NCBI GenBank assembly: GCA_950295325.1
Contig: OX485807.1
Coordinates: 10,071,001-10,135,000 of the forward strand
Direction: 5' to 3'
DNA from: Polytrichum commune
Lineage: Eukaryota > Streptophyta > Polytrichopsida > Polytrichales > Polytrichaceae
DNA: 64,000 nucleotides
Under the pieces are notes generated by a model. The model saw nothing but the letters and a program-made list of their open reading frames with translations. It was not told where the DNA came from and did not search any database. Positions 50,479 through 61,274 of this stretch are shown piece by piece (position 1 is the first letter of the stretch; each line of letters starts with the position of its first letter). Made by a program: the position numbers and the translations under genes.

Positions 50479-50902
50479 CACGGGGGGGGGGGGGGGGGGG
50501 GTTCACTTCATTGTCAAGTTGAACACCACGTGCGACCAAAAAACATATTCTTTTGGTAAGTTGCACCACCAAAATGGGTCAAAATTTTATCAATTTTTTT
50601 TCATGAGTAGATATACATAGTACCTATGACATACTTAAAAGTGGTAACTAAATTTGATGATTTGTTTTTTTCATAAAACATACCGTTTCTAACTAGAATG
50701 ACACATAATTGAACTAAAACAATTACTAAAAAAAATAAAGGTGACTAAAAATTTCAAAAAAATATACAAGAGATACTATCAATGGTTATGTATATGTAGA
50801 AAAAATATCATAAATTTTAAAATTATATATGGCATGTAATATAGGGGTAGCAAACTTTGTCCGCACGTGGTGTCAACTTGACAATGAAGTGACCTCCCCG
50901 TG
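50479..50902. mobile_element. hAT-like MITE, copy 2
   Basis: The 424-bp element begins CACGGGG followed by about 18 further G and ends GACCTCCCCGTG. It is flanked by perfect 8-bp duplications CTTGTAAT (50471-50478, 50903-50910). Inverted ends extend about 40 bp: TCACTTCATTGTCAAGTTGA, then CACCACGTGCG, and the inverse near 50865-50898. It is non-coding. It is the better-preserved relative of 24579-24987. Confidence 0.93.
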
Positions 50903-50961
50903 CTTGTAATATACTGTTGAAAAGGTTTTGAAAATACCTTTTCAACGGTATATTACACGCC
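50901..50961. repeat. Strong hairpin next to the MITE
   Basis: A 26-base arm (50901-50926, TGCTTGTAATATACTGTTGA and on to AAAGGT) pairs with 50936-50961 around a 9-base loop, with about three mismatches. It overlaps the right target duplication of the MITE, so part of the palindrome is pre-existing host sequence. Confidence 0.85.
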
Positions 50962-50966
50962 CCAAA

Positions 50967-52342
50967 ACTTTAAAAAACTACAGTTGCAAAACAAAAAGAA
51001 GAATTTGTAGTCGTCTAGCGACTATAGATCAAGGTGAACAAAAGAATTGCAATGGGAAAACAATTATGGTTTTTTTTGCATAGTTTTCTACTACACTAAA
51101 TAGGACGTTTTGTTTTTTATACACAAAATAAGAATGCATACACTAAATATGAATAGCCCTATGAAAGCAAGTAACATTAAACATGAACTATGGTAATATG
51201 TGGAAGTTACATGTCTTAATTTAGTGTTAGTAAGGATATGAAAAGAGAAGAAAAGAAAAATGATAAAAGGAGATTTCCAACATATCTTCTAACACTAATT
51301 ATCAAAGAATTGAAAATTAGTGTTGAGAGCAAGATATGGCGGTAACAACATTAAATTCAAACGAACACTAAATATCTTATTTAGTGTACTGACAACACAA
51401 GGTACATGTCACATGTAAATTACATTGAACGTGTACAAATTAAATCGCTCATTTTTTGTAAAAAAATATTGTGAGAAGATTTGGAAGCCACATCTTTGAC
51501 ACATTTAACAAGAATTGAAGCCCAAGAGAAGACAAGAGAATGGTCAAACTTGAATTTATATCAACACTGCCCTGTTTGGGCATGTATTAAAAAAAACTAG
51601 CACGTTCATTTTTTGGTGCATAGTCATTCTTCTTGTCCACATTCGGTTTACACCTACTAAGGGGCCCAAGGCTTTCAAAACTATTTTTTCAAGAAGTTGG
51701 ACCATGAAAGTCAGACCATGAACTCGGACCTATGACAAAGGCCCTCTTCCATGGTCTGACTTCATGGTCCATAATGTAAACCAACCTTAGATATATTAAC
51801 ATCCCACAAATTCATCATTGACTAGAGTAGAGTAGAGTAGAGTAGAGTAAACATGTGTTTCGGCTTAATCAAAATTGAGTCCCACCTTGATTGAAATGCA
51901 TGTACCATGTAGATTGTTGATGGGAACCAGAGCAGGAATAGGCGCATCTAATATACACTAATAGTGCCATGACAAATGTCCCTAGTTGCCAGTGCTAAAG
52001 CTCCTCACGGAATGAGCGGTTATGGCAAACTCTAGACATTGGTAATATGTTCAGGCCAACTTATGACTTAGAAAATTCATAGTGATCTCAATTTAAAGAA
52101 TGAAATTACCAACAAAAAATTGCAATCCTCATGAATATTATATTCCCACATGGGAAATATTTGCGTTCCCTTATACCTCTCTAGATCCGGCACATAATCT
52201 CTTCAATGATCAATTATGAACGCCTCTACTATAGTGTGGGTTACCGTTTGGAGTTACATAGTGCTATAACTTTTTATCAACATTTTTTTTACCAAGTAAG
52301 TTACATCATGTTCTTTGATGTGCATCACCCGTTAATCTCATA
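50967..52342. other. Intergenic, no gene recognised; one microsatellite
   Basis: Includes an (AGAGT)n tract at about 51822-51851 and a possible small inverted-end element at about 51640-51793 (CGGTTTACAC... and ...GTAAACCAACCTTAG). No coding evidence was seen. Confidence 0.4.
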
Positions 52343-52810
52343 AACATACTTCATGAATTAATTGGCTTTATTTGTATTAATTAGGATTATTTAGACTTAA
52401 TTAAATTTAATCACACTTAATTAGTTTTAGTGTGTATGAATACTTTGTGAAAGCATAAAGTATTAACTAAAATATTATAAAATGAACACACTAGAAATAA
52501 ATCACTCATTTTAGTCCCACTTTAGAATAACCCTTTGATTGGTTAGTCACAAAATTTATAACCTCAATGCTAATGAGGATTTTGCAATGTTTTTGACTTC
52601 CAAATTAATTACATGCTTTATTGACGGTTTCACTTCGAAAAGGAAATCCCAATCAACCATTTACTTACTCACTGGAAGTGAACATATATATATCAGATTT
52701 TGAACCTTAAAAATGAAGTGCAGTCAATATGGGTGATATGGACAAGCGGCCTTCAAGAATGCAAGGGTCAAGCCATGGTCCATGGGTCGACGCTTTGGCT
52801 TTTTCGGTGC
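52343..52810. mobile_element. Decayed right-arm copy of the fold-back family
   Basis: It aligns in the same orientation with the right arm at about 39300-39790. Shared words include ACCTCAATGCTAATGAGGAT, TTTTGACTTCCAA, CATGCTTTATTGACGGTTTC, ACTGGAAGTGAACATATATA and GCAGTCAATATGGG. The left arm and termini are not present. Confidence 0.75.
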
Positions 52811-53974
52811 TGCCCCCGCCCGCCGTCCTAATGCATGCAACGCGCATTGGAGGTATTTAGAAAGACCCCGGAATTGGGAGCCCTGATGCCCTTTACGAAA
52901 ACCTTATGGGCAACTAAGAGCGTGCCCACCAACCCGGGCATGGGGCATGCCAACGCCAAAAATGGGGCATCCCGGGTTCTTAGGTGGTGGTACCGGCATA
53001 AATTGAGCCCCACCAATGTCCGGTCTCCCATAATTTAGAACCGGCCCGGGTATAGTGAAGACCTCCCCAGCCATAAACGGTTCATCTAACGGCTCGCCAA
53101 GAGATTACTTTAATATCAGATACTTCAATATCCTACTTTATCACATGTCCGATAATAGGTGTCGTTGTCTTATTGATTGCTTCCTAATTATACCGGGGGT
53201 ATGCTTAGGTTTTGGTGGGCTTTGACTTAAGACGAGCTACCCCGTCCAAGATGGAGGGCTCCCCAAAGGTATAAAATACTATATACTCTATTTGGTGTAT
53301 ACCCGATCTGGTGGGGATGCTCTAAGGAACCAGGATTGTTCTAAGAAAGTCATGTCCACGTTCACCAACTTGTCTCCGGGTTGACACACAGCCGTAGGAT
53401 GTAGATACGATGGACGGATGAGATACTCCACCCCTCCCGTGGCTCCATCGGCTGTTAGTGAAGGCTCCGTGCTCTGAAGCAGACGGCCTGCAACCTTTCC
53501 ATAGCCGACCCTCGGATAGCTGCAGTGCATTTGTTTCCATTGAACTCATGGTATTGTGTTCGTGCCAGTGTTGGAAGAGTTGTTCACTATAAGTTGGGGG
53601 TGGAGATGATGTTGGGCATGATGGCGTGAAGAAGGATGCATGGCATAATGATCCGGGGTTTCAGTTTATACCACATTGGCAAGAGCTTGTTGGAAATCGG
53701 TCCAGTGTGACTTTTGTTTCTCAACATTCACAAACATTCTGGCATCGAAGAGCTGTAACCGGAGGAGTACTCTCTCGTTCGAGTGAGGTAGATCGTGGTT
53801 TCTACATCGTCGGAACCAAGAGTGCATGGGCGAAGGCAATTGCAAGGCAGCAAAAAGATCAGTGGCACTAACATGTGAAGCATTGACGGATGCTACTGCC
53901 AACAGAATCTTGACGAGGTCCAAAGGAAAGAACCCATTCTCATTTCAAAGTGAAGTAACGTCGGTGGGGTAGAA
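52811..53974. other. GC-richer upstream region of the membrane-protein ORF
   Basis: Short ORFs occur on both strands (for example 53626-53871 plus) without recognised motifs. The promoter and 5' UTR of the ORF at 53975 should lie here, but no specific element could be named. Confidence 0.3.
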
Positions 53975-55228
53975 ATGAAGGTGGGTTTGGAATGGCCGCG
54001 CATGTTGCGTTGGTGTGCACAGTTGGATCCTCTGATTTTTTCGGCCATAGTCATCAGTTTGTGGTCCGTTGTGTCTGCTGCTCAAACGTCGGGGACATGC
54101 GAGTGTGATCAACAATGCCCTAAGACAAGGGAGTTGGTGACAACTATTTGGGGTGGTGCCGTCACTCTCTTTGTGCTCTCCTTTGATGTCCGGAGGGAAA
54201 TGAAGTCATTTATTGATGATGATGATTATGGGGAAAAATTCAGTGAAGTTGTGGACATGTTCTTAATGGCATTTTGGATCATGATAAATCCGGTTTTTGT
54301 GCTTTTTGCGATTGTTCACAAGGTGGCGTGGAGATATCACTTGAGGCGGAGAATGCCTAGGTTTATAGTTTTGTCCTTGTTGTCACCATGGACAAAAGAT
54401 CTTGCAAAGATCGTAATCAGTTGTGAAGTTGTCATCACTGTGCCTACGGTGATTTCTATTCCTCGGAGGTTTATTGCTTCGGGCATGCCGAGCCTTTCAG
54501 AAGCAGTGGTGATTGGTCGTGGACCAGAAGAATCACGGGAGACCAAAAACATTCTCCTTGGTTACGAGGGAAAAGAAGTTTTGTTGCAAATGGGTGTTCT
54601 TCCTCCATACGATCAACTCAAGGTCTTGCAAGGACGTTCTGGGTGGGCCTCAATTATATCCTCAGTGCAGAGTATGGGATATATATATGGTGTTGTGATT
54701 CGGACTATACAAGGACTCCCGATGAGTCCAGTTGAAGTTGTTGCGTTAACGTTGAGCATACAAATCTTGATCAAGGCTCTCCTACACAATATTGTAAGTT
54801 TATGTTATATGCCCCTTCATGTTTATTTGACACATGACCAAGCACAAAATTTTGTAGATAAGTGCGGAGAATACATTGCACATGAAGTTCCTAAGAATTG
54901 GGTTGCGGGCCCATCCGTGGTTATAGTCTTGTTGGTTTCAAGTGTCGTGATTTATTACGTCATACATGTGTGGCAAACCACAAGGAGAATCATGGTTGTC
55001 CCAATAATGCTAGCACTTGTTGGATCATATTTACAATTAATCACCGCATGGGCAATTCCATATGTGCATTCAACAATTGGAGCATCATGTTTAATCATGT
55101 GCACCATGGTAAATGTAACATCGTACATTTTTGCATTAGTTGTTACAATTAAATATTGGAAGGTTGATAGGTTGAATGCGAAATCTTCTAGCATGCTAGC
55201 TCAAATATTTCCATACATTGGTCAATAA
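53975..55228 (+). CDS. Intact multipass membrane protein of unknown function, 417 residues
   Basis: One uninterrupted ORF starts MKVGLEWPRMLRWCAQLDPL and stops after FPYIGQ. Residues 19-37 form a hydrophobic segment that could be a signal peptide or anchor. A small Cys cluster follows (CECDQQC, about 42-48). Further hydrophobic segments lie at about 57-70, 92-117, 230-248, 254-285, 315-333, 341-360 and 366-390, with a hydrophilic stretch at about 160-228. A conserved-looking phrase is GLPMSPVEVVALTLS. The design suggests a membrane protein with about seven or eight spans. No transporter or enzyme motif was recognised. It lacks introns, unlike the other two intact genes, and could be single-exon or retroposed. 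AATAAA-like signals follow at about 55226 and 55272. Function is unknown. Confidence 0.75.
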   Translation: MKVGLEWPRMLRWCAQLDPLIFSAIVISLWSVVSAAQTSGTCECDQQCPKTRELVTTIWGGAVTLFVLSFDVRREMKSFIDDDDYGEKFSEVVDMFLMAFWIMINPVFVLFAIVHKVAWRYHLRRRMPRFIVLSLLSPWTKDLAKIVISCEVVITVPTVISIPRRFIASGMPSLSEAVVIGRGPEESRETKNILLGYEGKEVLLQMGVLPPYDQLKVLQGRSGWASIISSVQSMGYIYGVVIRTIQGLPMSPVEVVALTLSIQILIKALLHNIVSLCYMPLHVYLTHDQAQNFVDKCGEYIAHEVPKNWVAGPSVVIVLLVSSVVIYYVIHVWQTTRRIMVVPIMLALVGSYLQLITAWAIPYVHSTIGASCLIMCTMVNVTSYIFALVVTIKYWKVDRLNAKSSSMLAQIFPYIGQ

Positions 55229-55759
55229 AAATATTTTCAATATGATTTGCACATGTAGTGTACTTTTATTGGAATAAATTTCATTTCCATTTGTACTAGG
55301 TTGGTCACTATAATAATCTCTCTATTTAGAAAAACAAAAAAATCTAATGGAATGATTGTTGTCCAATTTATGTACATCAAATAAGAATTTGATGGTCATT
55401 CCAAGTTGGGTTTGATGGTGAATCTTGTCAAAATATTGTTCTACATTCTCAAAATATATTGTAATTGGTGGACCCACCACGTGGTGTCATTGAGCCCATA
55501 ATTGGTAGCATGTTCTTTGCACATACAATCTCACCTCGATATATAACGACGCCTCGGTTATTTGACGTATTTCCCGTCAACCAAACTCTCCAAAGTTAAT
55601 TTATCCCCATATTACGATTACGATGCTTGTAATATGACATGTTTTAGGCCAATTTGTCATGTTATAGAGGTAATTAATGTGTACACGTGGTGTACCCACA
55701 CTAAGATAATGCTATGGGATCGAGGAGTTGTTCCGAGTACGACATTGGTTGGTTGGGGA
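55229..55759. other. 3' flank of the membrane-protein gene
   Basis: It contains the likely polyadenylation signals just downstream of the stop and otherwise AT-rich sequence. No gene was recognised. Confidence 0.4.
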
Positions 55760-56118
55760 TAACATTACCCAACCCAATACTCTTAACTCCGGCGCGGAGT
55801 TCGATGCGGCTCCGATGCGGCTCCGGGGAGGTTCGGATGCCAGCTCCGGTGGGTTCGGGTGGGTTGGGGCAAAAATTGCCCCCTATTTTTTTGATTGGGT
55901 GGGGCCTTACTTGATCTCATAAGGGGCCTCCTAGAGTAATTTGGGGCCGTAGAACCCAAATTTAGCAAAAAAAAACCAAAAAAAGTCATCAAGGGGCCAA
56001 AACGGGGAGGGCCAAAAAAATGGACCCACCGGAGCTGGCATCCGAACCTCCCCGGAGCCGCATCGGAGCCGCATCGAACTCCGCGCCGGAGTTAAGAGTA
56101 TTGGGTTGGGTAATGTTA
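55760..56118. mobile_element. GC-rich MITE with about 95-bp near-perfect inverted repeats
   Basis: The segment starts TAACATTACCCAACCCAATA and ends with the exact inverse. The arms (about 55760-55854 and 56024-56118) appear identical over about 95 bp. They include GGCGCGGAGTT and a doubled GATGCGGCTCC. The central 170 bp is non-coding. Such identity suggests recent insertion. I could not define a direct target duplication; TAA/TTA at the extreme ends would be part of the inverted repeat. Confidence 0.88.
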
Positions 56119-58415
56119 GGGGTTTGTTGGTGGGTTAACTTAACTTAATTCAAGTTAATTGTTTAATCTTGGTTCCAAAACAAACGTTGCACTTTTGGGT
56201 GGAGGTTAAAGAATTTGAGGATTGTAAAAGTTGAGATGAATCTTTGGATCCGGGATGTTGTGAGCATTGTAATTGAGTGAATCAATATGAGGTGAGAGTC
56301 ATACAAGTTGTTCATGAGTGTTGTTGCCACCCTTGCCTCCTCATGAAGTAGAAAATAAATAATGTATTATTTTAGGTTCAACGTTACGCTAGTGGTGCAA
56401 CCAACATATTTGAAGCTGACAACTTTGAAACGAGGTTTCTTGGAGATCCAAGGAAGGGCCATATCATACAACAAAGTTGTTCCATGGATGTCACATGGGA
56501 GCTTTTAATAATGCATCGCCTTTGAAGGTCATGTGTAACTTGGCATAACCCACATTTGAATCTTTTGAATCATGGAATCCTTTGAACCTTTGAATCTTGG
56601 AAGTGAAGAATATGTGTAGTTGATAGACAACCTATCAAAGAATATTTGCAATTGGGAGGGGAGTATTGTTGATGCAAAATACAACATAGTGTAGTTGATG
56701 AATTTGGGATGAGGTAGAGAAACCCTTTGGATTTTGATTTGAAGGAACAACCAATGAACATGACTGATGTGGATGACCAACCAACACCAACAGTCAATCT
56801 TACTCAAGCACCTGAGTGTGCCCAATTAGTATCAAGTTTTGCAATGGGGCGTTCTTTGGAAATAACAATTGTAGATGTGATGAACATGTAAATTTCTACG
56901 GATAAATTGAACAGGACATCAAATTCCAACATCAAAAAGCATTATTGGATGACTATAGATTTTTACTTTTGTAGTGTGTGATATGGTGAAGACATCATCA
57001 TGGGACTATAATACTTTTAACTCCATATTGTGTGATGTTGGAAGCATATTTCTTTAATAGAAATGTTTGATCAAACTTATGTATCTTCATTGCGTATACC
57101 AACTAACTTTTGAAATTGAAATAGGCCATTTTCTTGAGAAAACTTGACAGTACAACATTTGAGATTAAAATGTCATAATGTTGAGAATACAGCATATGGA
57201 AGATGCGATACTTTCTTGCACGACCAAACATATCATCTCAAAGAAGCATAAGAATAGTCAACCTTGTCAAAGAAATACTCCCTTTAACCCTAAGAAATGA
57301 AAGTATCTTTATCGACCTTTTAGTCTTCCCTCTACCCCATTAAGTTACCGATTATTCTATGACGGTTAGATTACTAAATTCTATTGGTCACGTGACTAGT
57401 AGATCCACCACTATTATAACTGCCAATATCTATCTTTGGAAGCTCACTAGTTAGGGTCCCTATACCAACTTGCCACTAGTCTAACTATACTATCAATATT
57501 CTCAAGTACTTCCTTATACACTATGACTACCAGTCGGCTCGCTCTTTCCTCACCTATTAAGTCTTTTGGTTACCCATAACCCATGAGAATACCTAACTAG
57601 CTATTCCCAATTTCGAGTATTGGTAGCCCCTTTCCTATTGTTACTAATACCATCCCTATTACCAGAATATAGTTTCCACATTGACCACCTATCACCTAGG
57701 AATCCCAATTGCCCAAATGTGTCCATACTCGTGTTCATGATTTGGTGCTACCACCTATTATTAACATATAAACATGCTACGTTCTCTACCCCCGTTTGTA
57801 TCCCAAACCTCTGTTCTTGTGGACACAGTGACACTTTGTTAGCAATAATGATCTTGTAGCTAGCTTAAGATCCATGATAGGGCCAACTCAACACAATTAT
57901 CAGCACACTACCTCCAACCATGCACCAAGTATGGAAGATGTTGTATGCAAAACAACCAATTCCCGACCAAAACTTCCATTGAGTTAAAGAATACCTCTAT
58001 TGAGCAAGGTTCAAGAGAATATATGAGTCAGTGTTTGAAGAGGATTTTGGACATAATTAGTCAAAGTCCTAGTGTTTCCAAGTCCAATTGGTTACATGCT
58101 GCACTCTGTGACTTTCCTTCATCAATTTGAGGTATATTCTGTAGATGCCTCTAAAATGATCATATGTTACTTGTATGAAAAGTGATATTGTCAGTAAAAA
58201 GTTATAACAATGTATAACTCCAAATACTAACCCACACTAATAGGACAATTTAGTGTAGTAGGAGAATCATTGGATTAAAACACTAACACCACTCCCAATC
58301 TTTGCAACCGTCCTCCATGGGCATCTTAAAATTGGACTATCTTACCATATGGGCCTACTGTGCCCAACATCAACCTACATTGTGGATCAGTGCCCAGGAA
58401 GTTTTTGGGCATGCC
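56119..58415. other. Intergenic, no gene recognised
   Basis: AT-rich sequence up to about 57270, then a C/T/A-rich, low-G plus strand to about 57880. The ORF at 57620-57859 is hydrophobic, but probably by composition only. Confidence 0.35.
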
Positions 58416-58922
58416 TTAGGGCCACTTCATACACAAGTACTGAGAGCCCGTGACCATCACACTTCAAGCACTCTCATTGGTGGAAAAGGCGGAGCCGGTC
58501 CAAGTTCGCTTCACACTATGCTTGAGGGACGAACAGAGTATGTGAATGCAAGATGGATGTCAAGTCTACACGGATTCCTACATGGCATCAGATGGATCGT
58601 ATTAACTGGTCACTTGGACTATTTTCAAAAACCACCTCTTGGAGGTAGGCCTAATACAAAACCAGGAGATCATGGCATTCCAAACGCTCACAACCGTCAA
58701 TTTGTTTTATTTTATCATATGTGAGGACCCGCATGAATATAATTTCATTGGAATAGCATTTTGATTGAGGGCATGGTTGCATATGACTTCACACTGCACT
58801 TGAGGGTCCGTGACCACACTATATGATTTGGGAGGTGTCTTGGGACGGCCTTTCGACACTTTCTTTTAGGCTCTCACAATTTCATGGTCATGGCTCTTGG
58901 CTCGTGTGTGAAGTGGCCCTTA
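58416..58922. mobile_element. PIF/Harbinger-like non-autonomous element
   Basis: The ends TTAGGGCCACTTCATACACA and TGTGTGAAGTGGCCCTTA are inverse copies. Similarity runs inward about 40 bp (GAGCCCGTGACCAT versus ATGGTCATGGCTC). Each end is abutted by TTA in direct orientation, matching the 3-bp TTA target duplication of PIF/Harbinger. The 507-bp body has a 140-residue ORF (58302-58724) that crosses the element boundary and is not credible. A partial inverse copy is at 46861-47130. Confidence 0.78.
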
Positions 58923-61274
58923 GTGTAACATGTCATAATTTACTGACCCGCAATAATCCACAAGAATCCACGTTCAAGATAAATCACGGGTCCACAATGA
59001 TCACACACTAGCGAGATCATTGACAATAATAACATAGACATAATATTATTGATCTGGATATTGGAGCCCTTGAAATACAATGTAAGATTACGACTTATAA
59101 AAGCAAGATAAAAAAAATTAACATACTCCAACATACTAATTGGTTTAAATAATGGAGATCATTAATTAAATGTGAAAGTTAATGTAGATATCATTCTTTT
59201 GGGTTAATATGAAGAAATTGTCCACGGCATCATTTCAAGTATATCATGCATGCATATTTTGTTGCGAGCTTATGTGAGGGTGTTGACTCCATTCAATGGT
59301 TGCCACTCCAATGTAAACTTTCCATGGACATAAACATGTTTATTTTGGTAAAAGTGGTATTTTGTGATGCTCATGCAAGAACGACATGTGTGCTCACATC
59401 AATTGTTTAATTTAATGTTTTAACATTCTTTGATTTTTAAGGAATTATTTGCATATGGGACGATTTACATACTTCTAATGCAACGCAACTAGCCTATTAT
59501 GGTTTGCAAATTTTTGGCAAGAGAAATCGTGGAGGTGGTCAACTATTGAAGTTAACCATGTAGCATTCCACTCCCTTTTCATGTGAAATGGATTGGACAA
59601 AGGTCTTTTATGAGGGATAAAACATGACATTTTCTTGTGCATCCCTACCTTCAATTGTTATAATCTAAAAATAAAAACAATTATTCATGTCCATTCCACC
59701 TATAAATAGCTCGTTTCCCACATTTCAAGAACCTACATAAATTCCAATATAAGCTCATAACTTGTCCATGAAAATTCCACGATCAACATAGAATGAAATG
59801 CTCCCAAAATACCCTACCCCCATAGGCTTGGGATGTTAGGGGTTAAATATACATCTTTTACTCTCTGCATTCATTTCTTGTAAAATATGAAACACGCAAT
59901 TAGTGCGAGATGATCAACAATTCGGACTCATGTCCTTAGCAACTTTTTTGTAATTGTAGGAGCTCATATATACATCTTATTCATTGTCAAAGTGAAGATT
60001 CTCATGCTCACTGGATGATCGTATAGGCTCCCATCCCCCAATTATGTTGCTTATTTCTTGGTCAATAGATTTACGCAAGTAGTCCATTATTTTCTCAACA
60101 CATATCTTTTTGGTGTTTGTTCTTAGATTCACACCCAACCATACATCACTCAAAATATAGGTGTTTGTTTATGAACGAGCACCATGTTAGGCACGTCTAC
60201 CTTATTCTTCATTGTGAGCAAAGAAGATTACCATAACACAACATCAGAGAATGTATAAGACTCTTGTTTTGTTGGGCTTGTAACCCAAAACTCACACATA
60301 ACATAGAGCCAACATTGTGTATCAATGTTATACACTTGAAACCATTAAATGTATGATTGTGGTACATAGTGTTGGTTTTGGACTTCGCATTCTATTCATC
60401 TTCTCCAACTTCCACATGTATAATTTGGCCCTCTGTTTTTTTGACAGTGAGTACAACATATGTTCAATGTACACCAATGTAGTTGTTGCCCATGACATTG
60501 CAATAATTGGTGTGACCTTTGACCACAACTTTGAAGTCTTTGGTATAGTCTTTGGCATCCACTAAATTGTATTCCATGGTACCATGGCGAGCCATACATG
60601 TTATGTTCACCAACGTTGGAGTGTAATGTGTATGTGAGATTCAATGCCTAAAGGTTTGCAAAGCCCAAATTTTGGTTGTAAATTTTGTGTAAATTTAGGG
60701 TGTTGGACAATGGAAATTAGATTTGGGACTCAAACGTAGGAAATGTGGGTGTAAGTACCACATGTCCTCCCAACATTCAAGGAAATTTGATAATTCGTTA
60801 CCCAACTTTTAGGCTTTCTATAACATAGTGTTTTACGCATGAAACCATATTACAATTGGCTTGGGGTTCGTGGCGTCTATCTAACTCACTCATGATGGAC
60901 AAGAAGATTCCAATATAAACAAGCCCCATTCAATTTGAGGGTTGATTCATTCCAACTAAAACCCATTAGACTAATTGAGGGTCTTTGATGTTATTAATGA
61001 AGTGAAAACATTTAAAAAAAATGTGCATGCTTAGACATAATACCTCACTACGATGTCACCTTCCTAATGATGAGTTTACGCAAAAACAATGTATCCATAA
61101 CCAATTAGTTTCTATTCATTATCATTTTATTTAAACATGTGAATCATTGAGGGGGGGGGGGGGAATGACATCTGTAAGGGAACAAGTTGAACTCACACAT
61201 AGATAGTTGCCCATAACAAGTATGGGAAATGACTCCTAGGCATGTTAGTTATTGCAGGATTTAGATGCTTGTCA
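58923..61274. other. Intergenic, no gene recognised; contains a dispersed repeat and a G run
   Basis: Apart from the copy-3 repeat at 59880-60165, only short ORFs without motifs are seen. A run of about 13 G lies at about 61150-61163. Confidence 0.4.
59880..60165 (+). repeat. Dispersed repeat, copy 3 of 3
   Basis: It shares ACACGCAATTAGTGCGAGAT, AAGATTCTCATGCT, AATTATGTTG, AAGTAGTCCA and ACATCACTCAAA in the same order as 12777-13168 and 2050-2300. Confidence 0.65.

Noticed and set aside
58302-58724. 140-residue plus-strand ORF
   Set aside because: It crosses the boundary of the PIF/Harbinger-like element and its inverse copy at 46.9 kb is not open.
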